From: Sinomonas susongensis | GTDB lineage: Bacteria; Actinomycetota; Actinomycetes; Actinomycetales; Micrococcaceae | DNA length: 64,000 bases | Reading direction: 5' to 3' | Assembly (NCBI RefSeq): GCF_005877005.1 | Contig: NZ_SSNH01000009.1 | Coordinates: 117,467 to 181,466, forward strand | Shown here: positions 34,124 to 43,372 of the stretch, piece by piece | Layout of the letters: each line of letters opens with the position of its first letter | Position numbering within the stretch: the stretch's first letter is position 1 | Program-made: the position numbers and the translations under genes | The notes under the pieces: generated by a model | What the model saw: only the letters and a program-made list of their open reading frames with translations | What the model was told of the DNA's origin: nothing | Database searches by the model: none

Positions 34124-35003
34124 CCAGCTGCACCTGCTGACCGGCGTCTATGCGCTCAACGCGCTCGACGGCGCCGAGCGGAGCCGCTTCGAGAGCGGCC
34201 TTCCGTTCGGGCATCCCACCGCGCAGGAGGCGCGTGAGCTGAGCGAGACCGCAGCACTGCTGGCCGCGGGGACGACGCCGGTCGCCCCTCCGCCTGCGCT
34301 CAAGGCGCGGCTCATGGCCCAGATCGCGGTCACCCCGCAGGCCGAAGTGGCACCGGCTGACGGTGCGCCGGCTGAAGTTGCACCGTCCGACACAGCAGGC
34401 GCCGACGCGGCACCGACCGAGGTCGCGCATCCGGCCGCGCGTCCGGCCCCCTCCCAGAGCCCGGAACCGCAGGAGGCGACCGTCGAGCCCTTCGCGGAGC
34501 GCCGCCGTCGTGCATTCCCCACAAGCGCTCGGTGGCTCGCCGCCGCTGCAGCCGTGCTCCTCGTCGCGGCAGGAGGCGCAGGGCTATGGGGGTTCGAGCA
34601 GCAGCAGCAGCGGGATCAGGCGGTCCGCGCCCTCGCCGCTGAGCAGGGCTCGCGTTCCGCAGTCATGGACCGGATCCTCTCTGCGCCGGACGCCAGGCTG
34701 CAGGAAGTTGCGGCGCCCGGGGGCGCGACAATGCTCATCGCGCATTCGAAGGACGCCGCGCTCGCCGGCGTCGTCACGATCGGGATGGCGGCCCCTGCCC
34801 CGGGGAAGTCCTATGAGCTCTGGCTCATCGACGCGGCCGGCTCGGCGAAGCCGGCGGGACTTGTCCAGGCTGGCGACGGGTCCACGTGGAATGAACTCCC
34901 CGGCGGCCTCGGCAATGCTGCCTATCTGGGGCTGACAATCGAACCTGCTGGAGGCTCACCCCATCCGACCACCAAGCCGATCCTCCTCCAGACCCTCGCG
35001 TGA
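34116..35003 (+). CDS. rskA: Anti-sigma-K factor RskA
   Basis: 295 residues. The N-terminal cytoplasmic domain (MDDQLHLLTGVYALNALDGA to about 70) should bind SigK. A Pro/Ala/Glu-rich linker (75-125), one membrane helix (about 140-160, LAAAAAVLLVAAGGAGLWGF) and an extracytoplasmic RskA domain follow (GKSYELWLIDAAGSAKPAGL). Family members are degraded by site-2 proteolysis to release SigK. Translationally coupled to the sigma gene. Confidence 0.9.
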   Translation: MDDQLHLLTGVYALNALDGAERSRFESGLPFGHPTAQEARELSETAALLAAGTTPVAPPPALKARLMAQIAVTPQAEVAPADGAPAEVAPSDTAGADAAPTEVAHPAARPAPSQSPEPQEATVEPFAERRRRAFPTSARWLAAAAAVLLVAAGGAGLWGFEQQQQRDQAVRALAAEQGSRSAVMDRILSAPDARLQEVAAPGGATMLIAHSKDAALAGVVTIGMAAPAPGKSYELWLIDAAGSAKPAGLVQAGDGSTWNELPGGLGNAAYLGLTIEPAGGSPHPTTKPILLQTLA

Positions 35004-35134
35004 CCATAGCCTTCCGTAAGACTCGTGGGCAGCCGCGGCGATTGCAGGGTTAGATTGGGCACCGGGGAGCGACGGCCGGTGCCGCCGTTCCAGCTTGACA
35101 CCAAGAAGGATCCCGGCCGCGAGGAGGCCTGTGC

Positions 35135-35947
35135 GTGAGCGATGAAACCCGTCGACGGGAGCTCGGCAGCAACGACGCTCCCGTAGAAGAGGAAATCGAG
35201 GAGTCCTTCGACCGGATCGTGGGGGAAGGGGCGCAGCGCCTCCACCGAACGTGGCGATCGGTGCTGATCACCGGCTTCTTCGGAGGTGTCGAAGTCGGCC
35301 TCGGCGTCATGGCCTATCTCGCCGTCGAGCACTCCACCGGAAGCAAGCTGCTCGCCGGGCTCGCATTCGGCATCGGGTTCATCGCCCTCCTGCTGGCCAA
35401 GAGCGAATTGTTCACGGAGGGCTTCCTGGTGCCGATCGCCGCAGTAGCAGCGCGCCAGGCGCGCGTCCGGCACCTCATCAAACTATGGCTGGGCACCCTC
35501 GCGGCAAATCTCGTTGGCGGCTGGTGCTTCATGTGGCTGGTCATGCAGGCCTTTCCCGAATGGGCCCCTACCGTCATCGACTCCGCCCGGCATTTCACCG
35601 AGGCGCCGCCGAACCTCCAGTCCCTCTGCCTGGCCACGCTGGGCGGCAGCACCATCACGCTGATGACGCGGATGCAGCAGGGCACGGATTCGGTTCCGGC
35701 CAGGATCGTCGCCGCCGTCGCGGGCGGCTTCCTGCTCTCGGGCCTTCCGCTGTTCCACTCGGTGCTCGACTCCCTGCTGATCTTCGGGGCCCTGCATGCT
35801 GGGGCACCCTTCGGCTACGGGCAGTGGCTCGGCTGGTTCGCCTACACCGCCGTTTTCAACGTCCTGGGCGGGTTGCTGCTCGTGACTGCGCTCCGGCTCC
35901 TTCGCAGCAAGGAGCTGCTGAGCGAACGGCGAGCCGCCTCCTCCTGA
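35135..35947 (+). CDS. Formate/nitrite transporter (FNT) family channel
   Basis: 270 residues from GTG 35135. The N-terminal tail is acidic (EEEIEESFDRIVGEGAQRLH), then about six membrane segments: VLITGFFGGVEVGLGVMAYL, LAFGIGFIALLLAKSELFTE and others. The KSELFTEGF and GTLAANLVGG segments match the two half-helix loops of FNT channels. The acidic extension resembles YfdC-type members. Substrate (formate, nitrite or another small anion) not assignable. Confidence 0.82.
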   Translation: MSDETRRRELGSNDAPVEEEIEESFDRIVGEGAQRLHRTWRSVLITGFFGGVEVGLGVMAYLAVEHSTGSKLLAGLAFGIGFIALLLAKSELFTEGFLVPIAAVAARQARVRHLIKLWLGTLAANLVGGWCFMWLVMQAFPEWAPTVIDSARHFTEAPPNLQSLCLATLGGSTITLMTRMQQGTDSVPARIVAAVAGGFLLSGLPLFHSVLDSLLIFGALHAGAPFGYGQWLGWFAYTAVFNVLGGLLLVTALRLLRSKELLSERRAASS

Positions 35948-36006
35948 CCGGGGCCGGGGATGTGTGGCCCTACGGCCGCGGCGGCCTCTGCACCCGCCTG
36001 GGCCTT

Positions 36007-36447
36007 TCAGGAGTCCCGTGACTCCAGGATTGCCCGGAGCCGCCTGAGCTCCCCCGCCGTGGTGCGGCGGACCATGAGTCCCATGAGCGGATCGGCGAGC
36101 GCAGCAATTCCCTTCGGGCCGCCCTCGTTCCTCAGGGTCATGAGAGTCCCGCCGCCGGTGTCGAACCACTCGTAGGTAGTGCGCATCGGAAACGGCCCCT
36201 CTGCCGTAGCCATGACGAGTCGCTTGCCGGGGACGTACTCCTCGACACGGTAGGTGTAGTTCAAAATCCGCCCCACGAACTTCGCCGTGAAGTCGATCTC
36301 GCTGCCCACCGCGAGTTCCGAGGCAGTCCTGCTCGTCGCCCCGATGATGTTCTGGTACCACTCCGGCGCCGTGCGCGGGTCCGATGCGTAGGCCGCAACC
36401 TCTGCACGTGGCCGCCGGATGACACAGGCAACAGTCACGTCAACCAT
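36007..36447 (-). CDS. SRPBCC family protein
   Basis: 146 residues: VDVTVACVIRRPRAEVAAYA, the loop TAPEWYQNIIGATSRTA and TYEWFDTGGGTLMTLRNEGG are typical START/SRPBCC elements. Single gene converging on the FNT channel. It is a small hydrophobic-ligand pocket protein of unknown role. Confidence 0.8.
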   Translation of the reverse strand: MVDVTVACVIRRPRAEVAAYASDPRTAPEWYQNIIGATSRTASELAVGSEIDFTAKFVGRILNYTYRVEEYVPGKRLVMATAEGPFPMRTTYEWFDTGGGTLMTLRNEGGPKGIAALADPLMGLMVRRTTAGELRRLRAILESRDS

Positions 36448-36742
36448 GTGCCCAGACTACCGGTGGGTCCGTTCTGCGACCGAAGGGCTGGCTCCGGCCA
36501 GGCGAACCGCAGCGGGGTCAGCGCTCTTCCTCGGCGCCGCCGCTGTTCCTCGTGAGTTCAACGGCGCATCACAGGTTCTTCACAGGGACGTAAGGCAATG
36601 CCGGAAGGCTTTGAGGGCCGGGATCCGGCCCTCAAAGATCTGACTCCTCTCAAGCCGCTCGACGAGAGCCACCCCGGATTTCAACGCGGAAATATCGCCC
36701 GTCGGTGCCAAGGTGCTGCGGGCTGAGAAGAGGAGAACCGCA
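36448..36742. other. Intergenic region with a strong inverted repeat at 36609-36637
   Basis: CTTTGAGGGCCGG (36609-36621) and CCGGCCCTCAAAG (36625-36637) are a perfect 13-bp repeat around GAT. No T-run on either strand. It is about 105 bp before the phosphoesterase gene and may be a hairpin or an operator. Nothing else recognised in the gap. Confidence 0.55.
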
Positions 36743-39640
36743 ATGGCCGAACCATCAGAATCCACCCGAAGACTCCCCAAGGCGCTGCATCCCGCCTTCT
36801 GGGGCCTGCACCGTCCTTCGGCACCCGAAGACCGCCGGAAGCCGCTGTCGATCGCCGCCGCGAGCTGCGCGCTCCTCCTCGCGGGGGGCGGCATCGCCGC
36901 GGCGTCGACCATCCCGCTCGGACAGCAGCAGGTCGGAAGCCAGTACGAGAACGGGGAGCAGATCTCCTCGAACCAGGTCATCAAGCCCATCGGGGACCGC
37001 CTGATGACGCCCTTCGGCAAGATCATGGGCTCGACCATCAGCCCGGACGGCCGCTACCTCGTCGGGACCAGCGCCGACCGCTCGGTCGATCTGCAGGTCT
37101 TCGATCTCAAGACCTACAAGCCGGTCGCCGCGGCAGGGACTCTTGCGGCGACGTCGTTCGCGGCGGCCGCAAGCAACGCGGGCTACATGAACATGGCCTA
37201 CCAGCACATCACCGACGGCTCGGTCGGCCAGGAAGGCCCGGTCTTCTCCCCCGACGGCAAGTTCCTCTACGCGCCGGTGGCCACCGGGGTAGTCCGCTAT
37301 CCGTTCAACGCGGACGGCTCCCTCGGGGCCGGTACGAAGATCAGCATCCCGACGGCCGGCGGCAAGCAGGCCCTGACGGCCGGCATGGCCTTCTCCCCCG
37401 ACGGTTCGACGCTGTACGCGGCCGTGAACGGCCAGAACACCGTCGTCGCGGTCGACCCCGCTGCAGGCACGGTGAAGCAGACCTTCAGTACCGGCATCGC
37501 CCCGCGCCAGCTGAGGTTCGTCGGCACCAAGCTGTACGTCTCCGACGAGGGAGGCCGCCAGGCCGTCGCCGGCGACGCGACAATGGGTTCGTACGGGACG
37601 CAGGTCCCCGCCGACACCAATCTCGGCACCTCCACGACCGGCACGCTGAGCGTCATCGACACGGCGAACGCCTCCGCCGCAGTGGCCTCGGTCGACGTCC
37701 AGCTGCACCCGACGGCGATGTACCTCGATGGATCCACCCTGTATGTGGCGAACACCAACAGCGACACCGTCTCGGTCGTGGACACCGCGAGCAACAAGGT
37801 TGTGCAGACCATCGCGACCCAGCCGTGGGCCTCGTCCCAGGTGGGCTACGAGCCGACGGCGGTGACGATGCAGGGTGACCACCTGCTGGTCTCGCTCGGG
37901 CGCGCCAACGCCATCGCGGTCTACAAGGTCAACAAGCTGGACCCGAGGGACCCGGCCAGCTACATCGGCCTCCTGCCGACCGACTACTACCCGGGCAATG
38001 TCTCGGCGGTGAACGGCCAGATCGTGGTGACCAACATCCGCGGCATCGACGCTCGCGGCCCCGAGCTGAGCTTCAACAAGGGCCCGGGGACGACCGTTGC
38101 GACGGGCCACGGCACGCACTCCACCACGGCCTCGCTCACCAGGTTCACCCTGCCGAGCGACGACCAGATCCAGCAGTACACCGCGACCGTCTTCCAGCAG
38201 AACGGCTGGGACGGAAGCTCTGTCAAGCAGGCGACGGCCGCCGATGCGGCCAAGATCCCCGCGGTGGCCGTGCCCAAGCGGATCGGCGACCTGTCGACGA
38301 TCAAGCACGTGTTCCTGATCGTCAAGGAGAACCGTACCTACGACCAGGTCTACGGCGATATGAAGCAGGGCAACGGGGACGCGTCGCTCGCGCAGTTCGG
38401 CGCCAAGGTCACGCCGAACCAGCACGCGCTGGCCACCCAGTTCGGCCTGTACGACAACACGTACGACATCGGCACGAACTCGGCCGAAGGCCACAACTGG
38501 ATGATGCAGGGCGACAACCCGGCGTACACCGAGACGAGCGCCGGAGAGTACACGCGCTCCTACGACACCGAGGAAGACGTCCTGGGCCACCAGCGCTCAG
38601 GCTTCCTCTGGACCTCGGTGCAGTCCGCGGGCAACACGGCGAGGAACTACGGCGAGTTCGAATACCAGGAGGGCAAGCCGGCTGGCGCGACGTGGCAGCA
38701 GTACTACTGCGCGGCCACGAGCACGATGAACGGCGGCGACCCCTCGCAGCTCTTCACCCCGGCACTCCAGATGCACGCGGGCTCGGCCATCCCCTCGCTC
38801 AACGCGATCGCGGACCCGAACGCGGCGCCCTTCGACACGTCGGTGCCGGACATCTACCGCTACGAGACCTGGAAGCAGGACTTCGAGAAGAACGGCCCGA
38901 AGAACTTCCAGATGATGTGGCTCTCGAGCGACCACACTGGTGGCACCGCCGACCCGGAGGCCCAGGTCGCCGACAACGACCTCGCCGTGGGCAAGATCGT
39001 CGACGAGATCTCCCACTCGCAGTACTGGAAGGACTCCGCGATCTTCATCGCGGAGGACGACAGCCAGGACGGCGCCGACCACGTCGACGGCCACCGCGCC
39101 CCGGTCCAGGTCATCAGCCCGTATGCGGTGCACGGCCAGACTGTCAGCACGTTCTATTCGCAGATCAACATGGTCCGGACCATCCAGCAGATACTCGGTG
39201 CCCAGCCGCTGAACCAGAAGGTCGCGGCGGCGACCCCCATGTTCGACGCCTTCACCAACAAGGCCGACATGACGCCGTACACCGCGGTTCCGAACCAGGT
39301 GCCGCTGACCGAAGGGGTGAAGACGGCCCCGTCCTGTGGCCTCGATACCCTTGGCCAGAGCGGTTCAGCTGCTGCGGCGGTGAACACTGCCGCTGCCCAG
39401 AAGGCGGCCGTCCCGCCCTCGATGCAGGACATCGCCGAACAGTGGGACAACTGGTCGGAGCAGCAGCACCTGACCGGCAACGGTGCGAAGGAAGACTTCG
39501 CGAACCCTTACCTGTTCAACCGCTGGACCTGGTACCAGACCCACAACTGGCAGAGCCCGTACCCGGGCGATGCCAAGATCTACGGTCCGAACGACGTGCC
39601 CGGCATCCCTGCGGGCTCGACCAACCACGAGGACGGCTGA
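36743..39640 (+). CDS. Secreted beta-propeller/phosphoesterase fusion protein
   Basis: 965 residues from ATG 36743 (GAGGAGAACCGC in front; an ATG ten codons upstream lacks this). A membrane/signal segment follows (SIAAASCALLLAGGGIAAAS). Residues about 75-500 form YVTN-type beta-propeller blades, e.g. STLYVANTNSDTVSVVDTAS. The C-terminal phosphoesterase domain (about 510-900) has KHVFLIVKENRTYDQVYGDM, NSAEGHNWMMQGDNPAYTE and AEDDSQDGADHVDGHR, the metal-binding set. Likely extracytoplasmic phosphate hydrolase; unpaired with a transporter here. Confidence 0.9.
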   Translation: MAEPSESTRRLPKALHPAFWGLHRPSAPEDRRKPLSIAAASCALLLAGGGIAAASTIPLGQQQVGSQYENGEQISSNQVIKPIGDRLMTPFGKIMGSTISPDGRYLVGTSADRSVDLQVFDLKTYKPVAAAGTLAATSFAAAASNAGYMNMAYQHITDGSVGQEGPVFSPDGKFLYAPVATGVVRYPFNADGSLGAGTKISIPTAGGKQALTAGMAFSPDGSTLYAAVNGQNTVVAVDPAAGTVKQTFSTGIAPRQLRFVGTKLYVSDEGGRQAVAGDATMGSYGTQVPADTNLGTSTTGTLSVIDTANASAAVASVDVQLHPTAMYLDGSTLYVANTNSDTVSVVDTASNKVVQTIATQPWASSQVGYEPTAVTMQGDHLLVSLGRANAIAVYKVNKLDPRDPASYIGLLPTDYYPGNVSAVNGQIVVTNIRGIDARGPELSFNKGPGTTVATGHGTHSTTASLTRFTLPSDDQIQQYTATVFQQNGWDGSSVKQATAADAAKIPAVAVPKRIGDLSTIKHVFLIVKENRTYDQVYGDMKQGNGDASLAQFGAKVTPNQHALATQFGLYDNTYDIGTNSAEGHNWMMQGDNPAYTETSAGEYTRSYDTEEDVLGHQRSGFLWTSVQSAGNTARNYGEFEYQEGKPAGATWQQYYCAATSTMNGGDPSQLFTPALQMHAGSAIPSLNAIADPNAAPFDTSVPDIYRYETWKQDFEKNGPKNFQMMWLSSDHTGGTADPEAQVADNDLAVGKIVDEISHSQYWKDSAIFIAEDDSQDGADHVDGHRAPVQVISPYAVHGQTVSTFYSQINMVRTIQQILGAQPLNQKVAAATPMFDAFTNKADMTPYTAVPNQVPLTEGVKTAPSCGLDTLGQSGSAAAAVNTAAAQKAAVPPSMQDIAEQWDNWSEQQHLTGNGAKEDFANPYLFNRWTWYQTHNWQSPYPGDAKIYGPNDVPGIPAGSTNHEDG

Positions 39641-39682
39641 TCGCCCTCTGACCGCCGGTCCGTTTCACCCATAGGGGGTGAC

Positions 39683-39720
39683 GACTGATGGCCCCCTCCC
39701 GCCGGAGGGGGCCATCAGTC
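39683..39720. terminator. Bidirectional terminator hairpin
   Basis: GACTGATGGCCCCCTCC (39683-39699) and its complement (39704-39720) form a perfect 17-bp stem with a CGCC loop between converging genes. The right arm covers the stop codon of the M20 amidohydrolase gene. Confidence 0.75.
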
Positions 39721-40986
39721 GCTGCCGAGCCACGCGGACGCACCGACCACGAGGGCTGCCGTCCCGGTGGAGAGGGTCGGCTGGACCACGGGGGCGAAGA
39801 GCGGCGAGTGGTTCGCAGGGATGCTGCTCACCGCACCGGCCTCCTCCGCCTTCGCGTAGGTGTCCGGGTCGGTGCCGCCGACGCCCCAATACGTGTACGG
39901 GGCCCCCAGCGCGGTCGGCACGTCGCTGAAGTCCTCGCTCGCCGTCTGCCTCCCGTAGTCGCCTACCGCCCCAGCCGGGAAGTGGTCCTCGAACGCGGCC
40001 GTGACCGTCGCCGTGGCGCCGGCGTCGTTGTCAGTGAGCGGGTAGCTTCCGTAGACCTCGATGTCTGGTTCCTCGGGGGATCCCGACGCCGCGGTCTCAG
40101 CCTTCGCGACCCGTTCGATAGCCGCGAGGAGCTGGTCCCGGATGGCCTTGCTGTAGGTGCGGATGTTGAGCTCGAGGACGGCGTGGTCGTCGATGATGTT
40201 GCTCTTGGCGCCCACGGCGATCCTGCCTACCGTGAGGACGGCGAACTCCCCCGGCTGCACTTCCCGCGCGACGATGCCCTGCAGGCGCACGACCACCATC
40301 GAGGCGAGGACGGCCGGATCGATCGAGAGGTGCGGCATCGACCCGTGGCTCCCGCGCCCGTAGAGCGTGATACGGACGCTGTCGGCCATCGACAGGAACG
40401 GGCCCGGGTGCGTCCCGACGGTGCCGGCGGGGTGGGCGAGCACGTGCTGGCCGAGCACGACGTCGGGCTGCGGCACCACGGCTGCCAAGCCGTCGTCGAC
40501 CATTCCCCGTGCGCCGTCGCCGAGCTCCTCCGCGGGCTGGAACAGCGCCACGAGTGTGCCGGTCCATGCAGCGCGCTGCTCCGAGAACAGCCTGGCCGCG
40601 CCCAGGAGGCAGCTGACGTGGACATCGTGCCCGCACGCGTGCATGACGGGTGTCTGCTTCCCCTCGCCATCGGTGGCGACAGCGGTGCTCGCGTAGTCCA
40701 GGCCCGTCGCCTCCTTGACAGGCAGCGCGTCCATGTCTGCGCGGAGCAGGACGGTGGGGCCCTCGCCGTTGGCGAGCACGCCGACGACGCCGGTGCCGCC
40801 GATCCGCTGATGGACGTCGTAGCCGAGCCCCCCGAGCTGTTCCGCGACGATCCCGGCCGTGCGCATTTCCTCGTGGCTGAGCTCCGGGTTGAGGTGGAAG
40901 TCCCTGTAGAGGGACTCCTGCCAGTCCCTGATGGTCTCCTGGCCCGAGAGGATCCTTCGGGCGGCTTCAGTGGATGCCCTGGTCAC
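39715..40986 (-). CDS. M20 family amidohydrolase/peptidase
   Basis: About 423 residues from GTG 40986, preferred over ATG 41013 because GAGGAATAC lies before it; the true start is uncertain. Metal motifs are ADMDALPV and HACGHDVH, with QPAEELGDGARGMV and the dimerisation region SHGSMPHLSIDP, all typical of the hippurate hydrolase/IAA-amino-acid hydrolase branch. It would remove N-acyl groups from amino acids in the cytoplasm. Confidence 0.92.
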   Translation of the reverse strand: MTRASTEAARRILSGQETIRDWQESLYRDFHLNPELSHEEMRTAGIVAEQLGGLGYDVHQRIGGTGVVGVLANGEGPTVLLRADMDALPVKEATGLDYASTAVATDGEGKQTPVMHACGHDVHVSCLLGAARLFSEQRAAWTGTLVALFQPAEELGDGARGMVDDGLAAVVPQPDVVLGQHVLAHPAGTVGTHPGPFLSMADSVRITLYGRGSHGSMPHLSIDPAVLASMVVVRLQGIVAREVQPGEFAVLTVGRIAVGAKSNIIDDHAVLELNIRTYSKAIRDQLLAAIERVAKAETAASGSPEEPDIEVYGSYPLTDNDAGATATVTAAFEDHFPAGAVGDYGRQTASEDFSDVPTALGAPYTYWGVGGTDPDTYAKAEEAGAVSSIPANHSPLFAPVVQPTLSTGTAALVVGASAWLGSD

Positions 40987-41204
40987 CAATCCAGTATTCC
41001 TCGGCCAGCGCATTGGCTTAAGCCCGCGTGGAGCGGTTGACCCTCTTCCGGGGGCCGTTGCCGACGTGGGCGTGAGCGGCGTAGTCTCGATTCACCCGGC
41101 TGGCTTCATCCGCATGGCCCCTTTGCAGCCGGGCGTGTGACGACCGTGCTATGACCCCCTCCGGGGTGGTCTTCTGTCTAGATCCCGCGCGTGAAGGAGT
41201 GCTC

Positions 41205-41351
41205 ATGGTCAATGGAGACCGCCACCTCTCTGTCCGTCGTCCGATCAGGGAAGATCCTTCGCTGGACTTCCAGGACGGCCCGGAGGAGAAGTTCTGGGAC
41301 GAAGAGGAAGAGGACGGCCTCTTCGACGGCGAGGAGATCGTCGTCTCCTGA
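41205..41351 (+). CDS. Small acidic protein, 48 residues
   Basis: ATG 41205 has GAAGGAGTGCTC in front, a good ribosome site. The product is MVNGDRHLSVRRPIREDPSL followed by a very acidic tail (EEKFWDEEEEDGLFDGEE). No family recognised. A 19-bp hairpin (41153-41171) precedes it. Composition and ribosome site argue for a real gene, but size keeps confidence moderate. Confidence 0.5.
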   Translation: MVNGDRHLSVRRPIREDPSLDFQDGPEEKFWDEEEEDGLFDGEEIVVS

Positions 41352-41366
41352 AGCTGGTTCCGTCAT

Positions 41367-41750
41367 CTAGTTCGGCTTCCTGGCCTGCTCCTCTATGCGG
41401 TGGCGCTCCCGCTCGAGTTCCTTCTCGCCTTCCTCTTCCGCCTCATAGAGCTTGGCGTTACTGATCTGGAGCTCGCGCATTACGGCGTCGAGCTTCAGAT
41501 GCAGCGCGGCGGTGTCCCGGTTCTGAGTGTTCTGAATGATGAAGACCATGAGGAACGTGACGATCGTCGTGCTGGTGTTGATGACCAGCTGCCATGTGTC
41601 TGAGAAACCCAAGAGCGGACCGCTGAGCCCCCAGATGACCAGGACAGCGACAGCCGCGGCGAAGACCCAAGCGTGACCCAGCACCTTTGCCGTCTTGGTG
41701 GTGAAGCGAGTGAAGAAATCCTGATTGCCCTTGCTTCGTTCGTTGCTCAT
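41367..41750 (-). CDS. Low affinity iron permease family protein
   Basis: 127 residues. Two membrane helices (AWVFAAAVAVLVIWGLSGPL and TSTTIVTFLMVFIIQNTQNR) followed by LKLDAVMRELQISNAKLYEA and a charged coiled tail match PF04120. Despite the name, transport of iron by bacterial members is not established. Single gene, ATG 41750 with weak upstream ribosome site. Confidence 0.87.
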   Translation of the reverse strand: MSNERSKGNQDFFTRFTTKTAKVLGHAWVFAAAVAVLVIWGLSGPLLGFSDTWQLVINTSTTIVTFLMVFIIQNTQNRDTAALHLKLDAVMRELQISNAKLYEAEEEGEKELERERHRIEEQARKPN

Positions 41751-41874
41751 ACGCAACTATTGCCCGATAGGTCCTCTCATCCAAACCTCGGAATGACGGG
41801 AAGCTGCGGGAGTGTGTCCCAGCCCCGGGGTGCGGCGTACCCTAATCGCACACGCAATCGAACAGGAGGCCCCC

Positions 41875-42345
41875 ATGGGGACGACGAAATCTGATGGCAA
41901 GGCAACTTTGTCGTCGGCCGAAGCCGCGATCAGGCGCTCGGTCGAGAGGATCGAGTCGAGCCTGGACAGGGTCACGCCGCAGATCAGAGGTCGGCTCGAC
42001 GAAGTTCTCGACGGACTCCGCCACCGGCTCGAGTCCCTTCCCCCTGTGGGAGAGAGCGTGGGCCAAGCAGCCACGAAGGGCACCCGGAGGGCGGAGACAG
42101 CGGCAAGGGCAGCGGCCGCCCGACTGGCCGAGGCCGCCGAGCACTTGGCGGATGCGGTGTCCGACGCCCCCGTGCCAGCTGGCAGGAAGGCTGTCAAGGC
42201 CGGGCAGAACGCCATCGCCGTCAGGTCCGCCTCGGGGGAACTCCGGCACGCCTCCGGCAGTGGTCGCCAAGCGGGCACCGTGATCGTCCTCTTCGCCGGA
42301 GTCGTCGCAGCCCTGCTGCTCCGACGCGCCATCAAGCGGTCCTGA
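41875..42345 (+). CDS. Hypothetical tail-anchored protein
   Basis: 156 residues from ATG 41875 (AGGAGGCCCCC just upstream). A long helical, charged N-terminal part (IRRSVERIESSLDRVTPQIR and onward) ends in one C-terminal membrane helix, TVIVLFAGVVAALLLRRAIK. Shape resembles apolipoprotein/YtxH-like stress proteins but I recognise no family. Single gene. Confidence 0.65.
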   Translation: MGTTKSDGKATLSSAEAAIRRSVERIESSLDRVTPQIRGRLDEVLDGLRHRLESLPPVGESVGQAATKGTRRAETAARAAAARLAEAAEHLADAVSDAPVPAGRKAVKAGQNAIAVRSASGELRHASGSGRQAGTVIVLFAGVVAALLLRRAIKRS

Positions 42346-42380
42346 GCCTTCCAGACCCCGGGCCTTCCAGAGCCACGCGG

Positions 42381-42722
42381 CTAGGGCACGCGGGGCTTGG
42401 AGCCGTTTACCTCGACCTTGCATCCGAAGAACACGAGGTCGTTCCAGCGACTCGGGATCGGCTGCACCGGCTGCACGCCGAGGGCTCCGAGCCATTCGGC
42501 CAGTTGACTCGGGTAATCCAGCTCGAAGACCGCGCTTCCATACGTGGCCAGCTCTGACTCCACCGCCTCGGTCCGGCAGACCGCTGCCTTCCATCGCGCT
42601 CGGCCTGCACGCCTGACACGTCGAACCTCAAACCAAAGACGCTCATCGGGTTCCAGATCCCCGGCTGCCGCCTCGAGGCGGGCCCGCAGCTCGTCGGCCT
42701 TGCGCTTGTCGATCACTGACAT
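42381..42722 (-). CDS. Hypothetical protein, 113 residues
   Basis: MSVIDKRKADELRARLEAAA then ERLWFEVRRVRRAGRARWKA. No membrane segment or known motif; mixed alpha/beta with aromatic C-terminus (WNDLVFFGCKVEVNG). Not recognised. Placed alone between the tail-anchored protein and a short tRNA-like remnant. Confidence 0.55.
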   Translation of the reverse strand: MSVIDKRKADELRARLEAAAGDLEPDERLWFEVRRVRRAGRARWKAAVCRTEAVESELATYGSAVFELDYPSQLAEWLGALGVQPVQPIPSRWNDLVFFGCKVEVNGSKPRVP

Positions 42723-42759
42723 CCCCCAACCGCCCTACTCGGCTTCCCCCTCCACCCGT

Positions 42760-42792
42760 GGTGGGTTCAAGTCCGACGCAGCCCATCGTTGT
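42760..42792 (+). other. Short tRNA-like T-loop sequence
   Basis: GTGGTGGGTTCAAGTCCGAC followed by GCAGCCCA resembles a tRNA T-arm plus acceptor 3' strand, but the T-stem has a mismatch and no 5' part exists nearby. Possible old tRNA-end remnant. Confidence 0.3.
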
Positions 42793-42913
42793 CTCTGCAC
42801 AATGAATGCCCCGCACCTGCTGCCCTGAACCGCTCACATGACACTAGGGCCGCGGGAGCCGACGAACGCTGGGACTCCGAACTACGTCGGAGTGACGAAG
42901 ACAGCCTCGAGGC

Positions 42914-43345
42914 TCACGCTTGGCCTCCCTGCAGGTTCGCGATTTCAGCCCGGGCCGCGTCGACGAGTTCCGTGTTCGTGTGGGCCCTCCCCCACAGGCC
43001 CCAGCCGCCGTCGACCGCCTCGGTGAGAAGAACCCACGTACGGGCCTTGAAGCCTTCATCGCCCGCGGCCTCGGCGATGAGCTGGGTGAACTGCTCGACT
43101 ACAGCCTGCTGCTTGTCGCGGTCGAGGGCGCCGGCGTTCGTCAGGACCTGGACCCGTACGTAGTTGGAGTCACCGTTGACGTTCGAGATCGCGTCGGGCG
43201 CGTGCACGAAAGCGGCGGTGTTGTCCTTGAACATGGGGATGTTCGGGACGCCCTCGATGGCCATGAGGGTCTTGGCGAGGTTCTTCGCGAGAGCGGACGG
43301 GTCGGGGAACGTCCCCTTCGTGGCGTAGACATCGATCATCGGCAT
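42914..43345 (-). CDS. Tautomerase family protein
   Basis: 143 residues. After initiator Met comes Pro2 (MPMIDVYATKGTFPDPSALA), the catalytic base of the 4-oxalocrotonate tautomerase superfamily; the double-length size indicates two fused beta-alpha-beta units as in cis-CaaD/MIF-like members. C-terminal TWVLLTEAVDGGWGLWGR fits. Substrate unknown. A palindromic operator lies 28 bp upstream. Confidence 0.83.
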   Translation of the reverse strand: MPMIDVYATKGTFPDPSALAKNLAKTLMAIEGVPNIPMFKDNTAAFVHAPDAISNVNGDSNYVRVQVLTNAGALDRDKQQAVVEQFTQLIAEAAGDEGFKARTWVLLTEAVDGGWGLWGRAHTNTELVDAARAEIANLQGGQA

Positions 43346-43372
43346 GGTGTGGCCTCCAATGGAATCGCTATG

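Noticed and set aside
36550..36595. Possible PHO box upstream of the phosphoesterase gene
   Set aside because: GTTCAAC and GTTCTTC occur but 18 bp apart, not the 11-bp spacing of PHO boxes.
36755..38590. Long minus-strand frame opposite the beta-propeller gene
   Set aside because: It mirrors the propeller codons and has no domain of its own.
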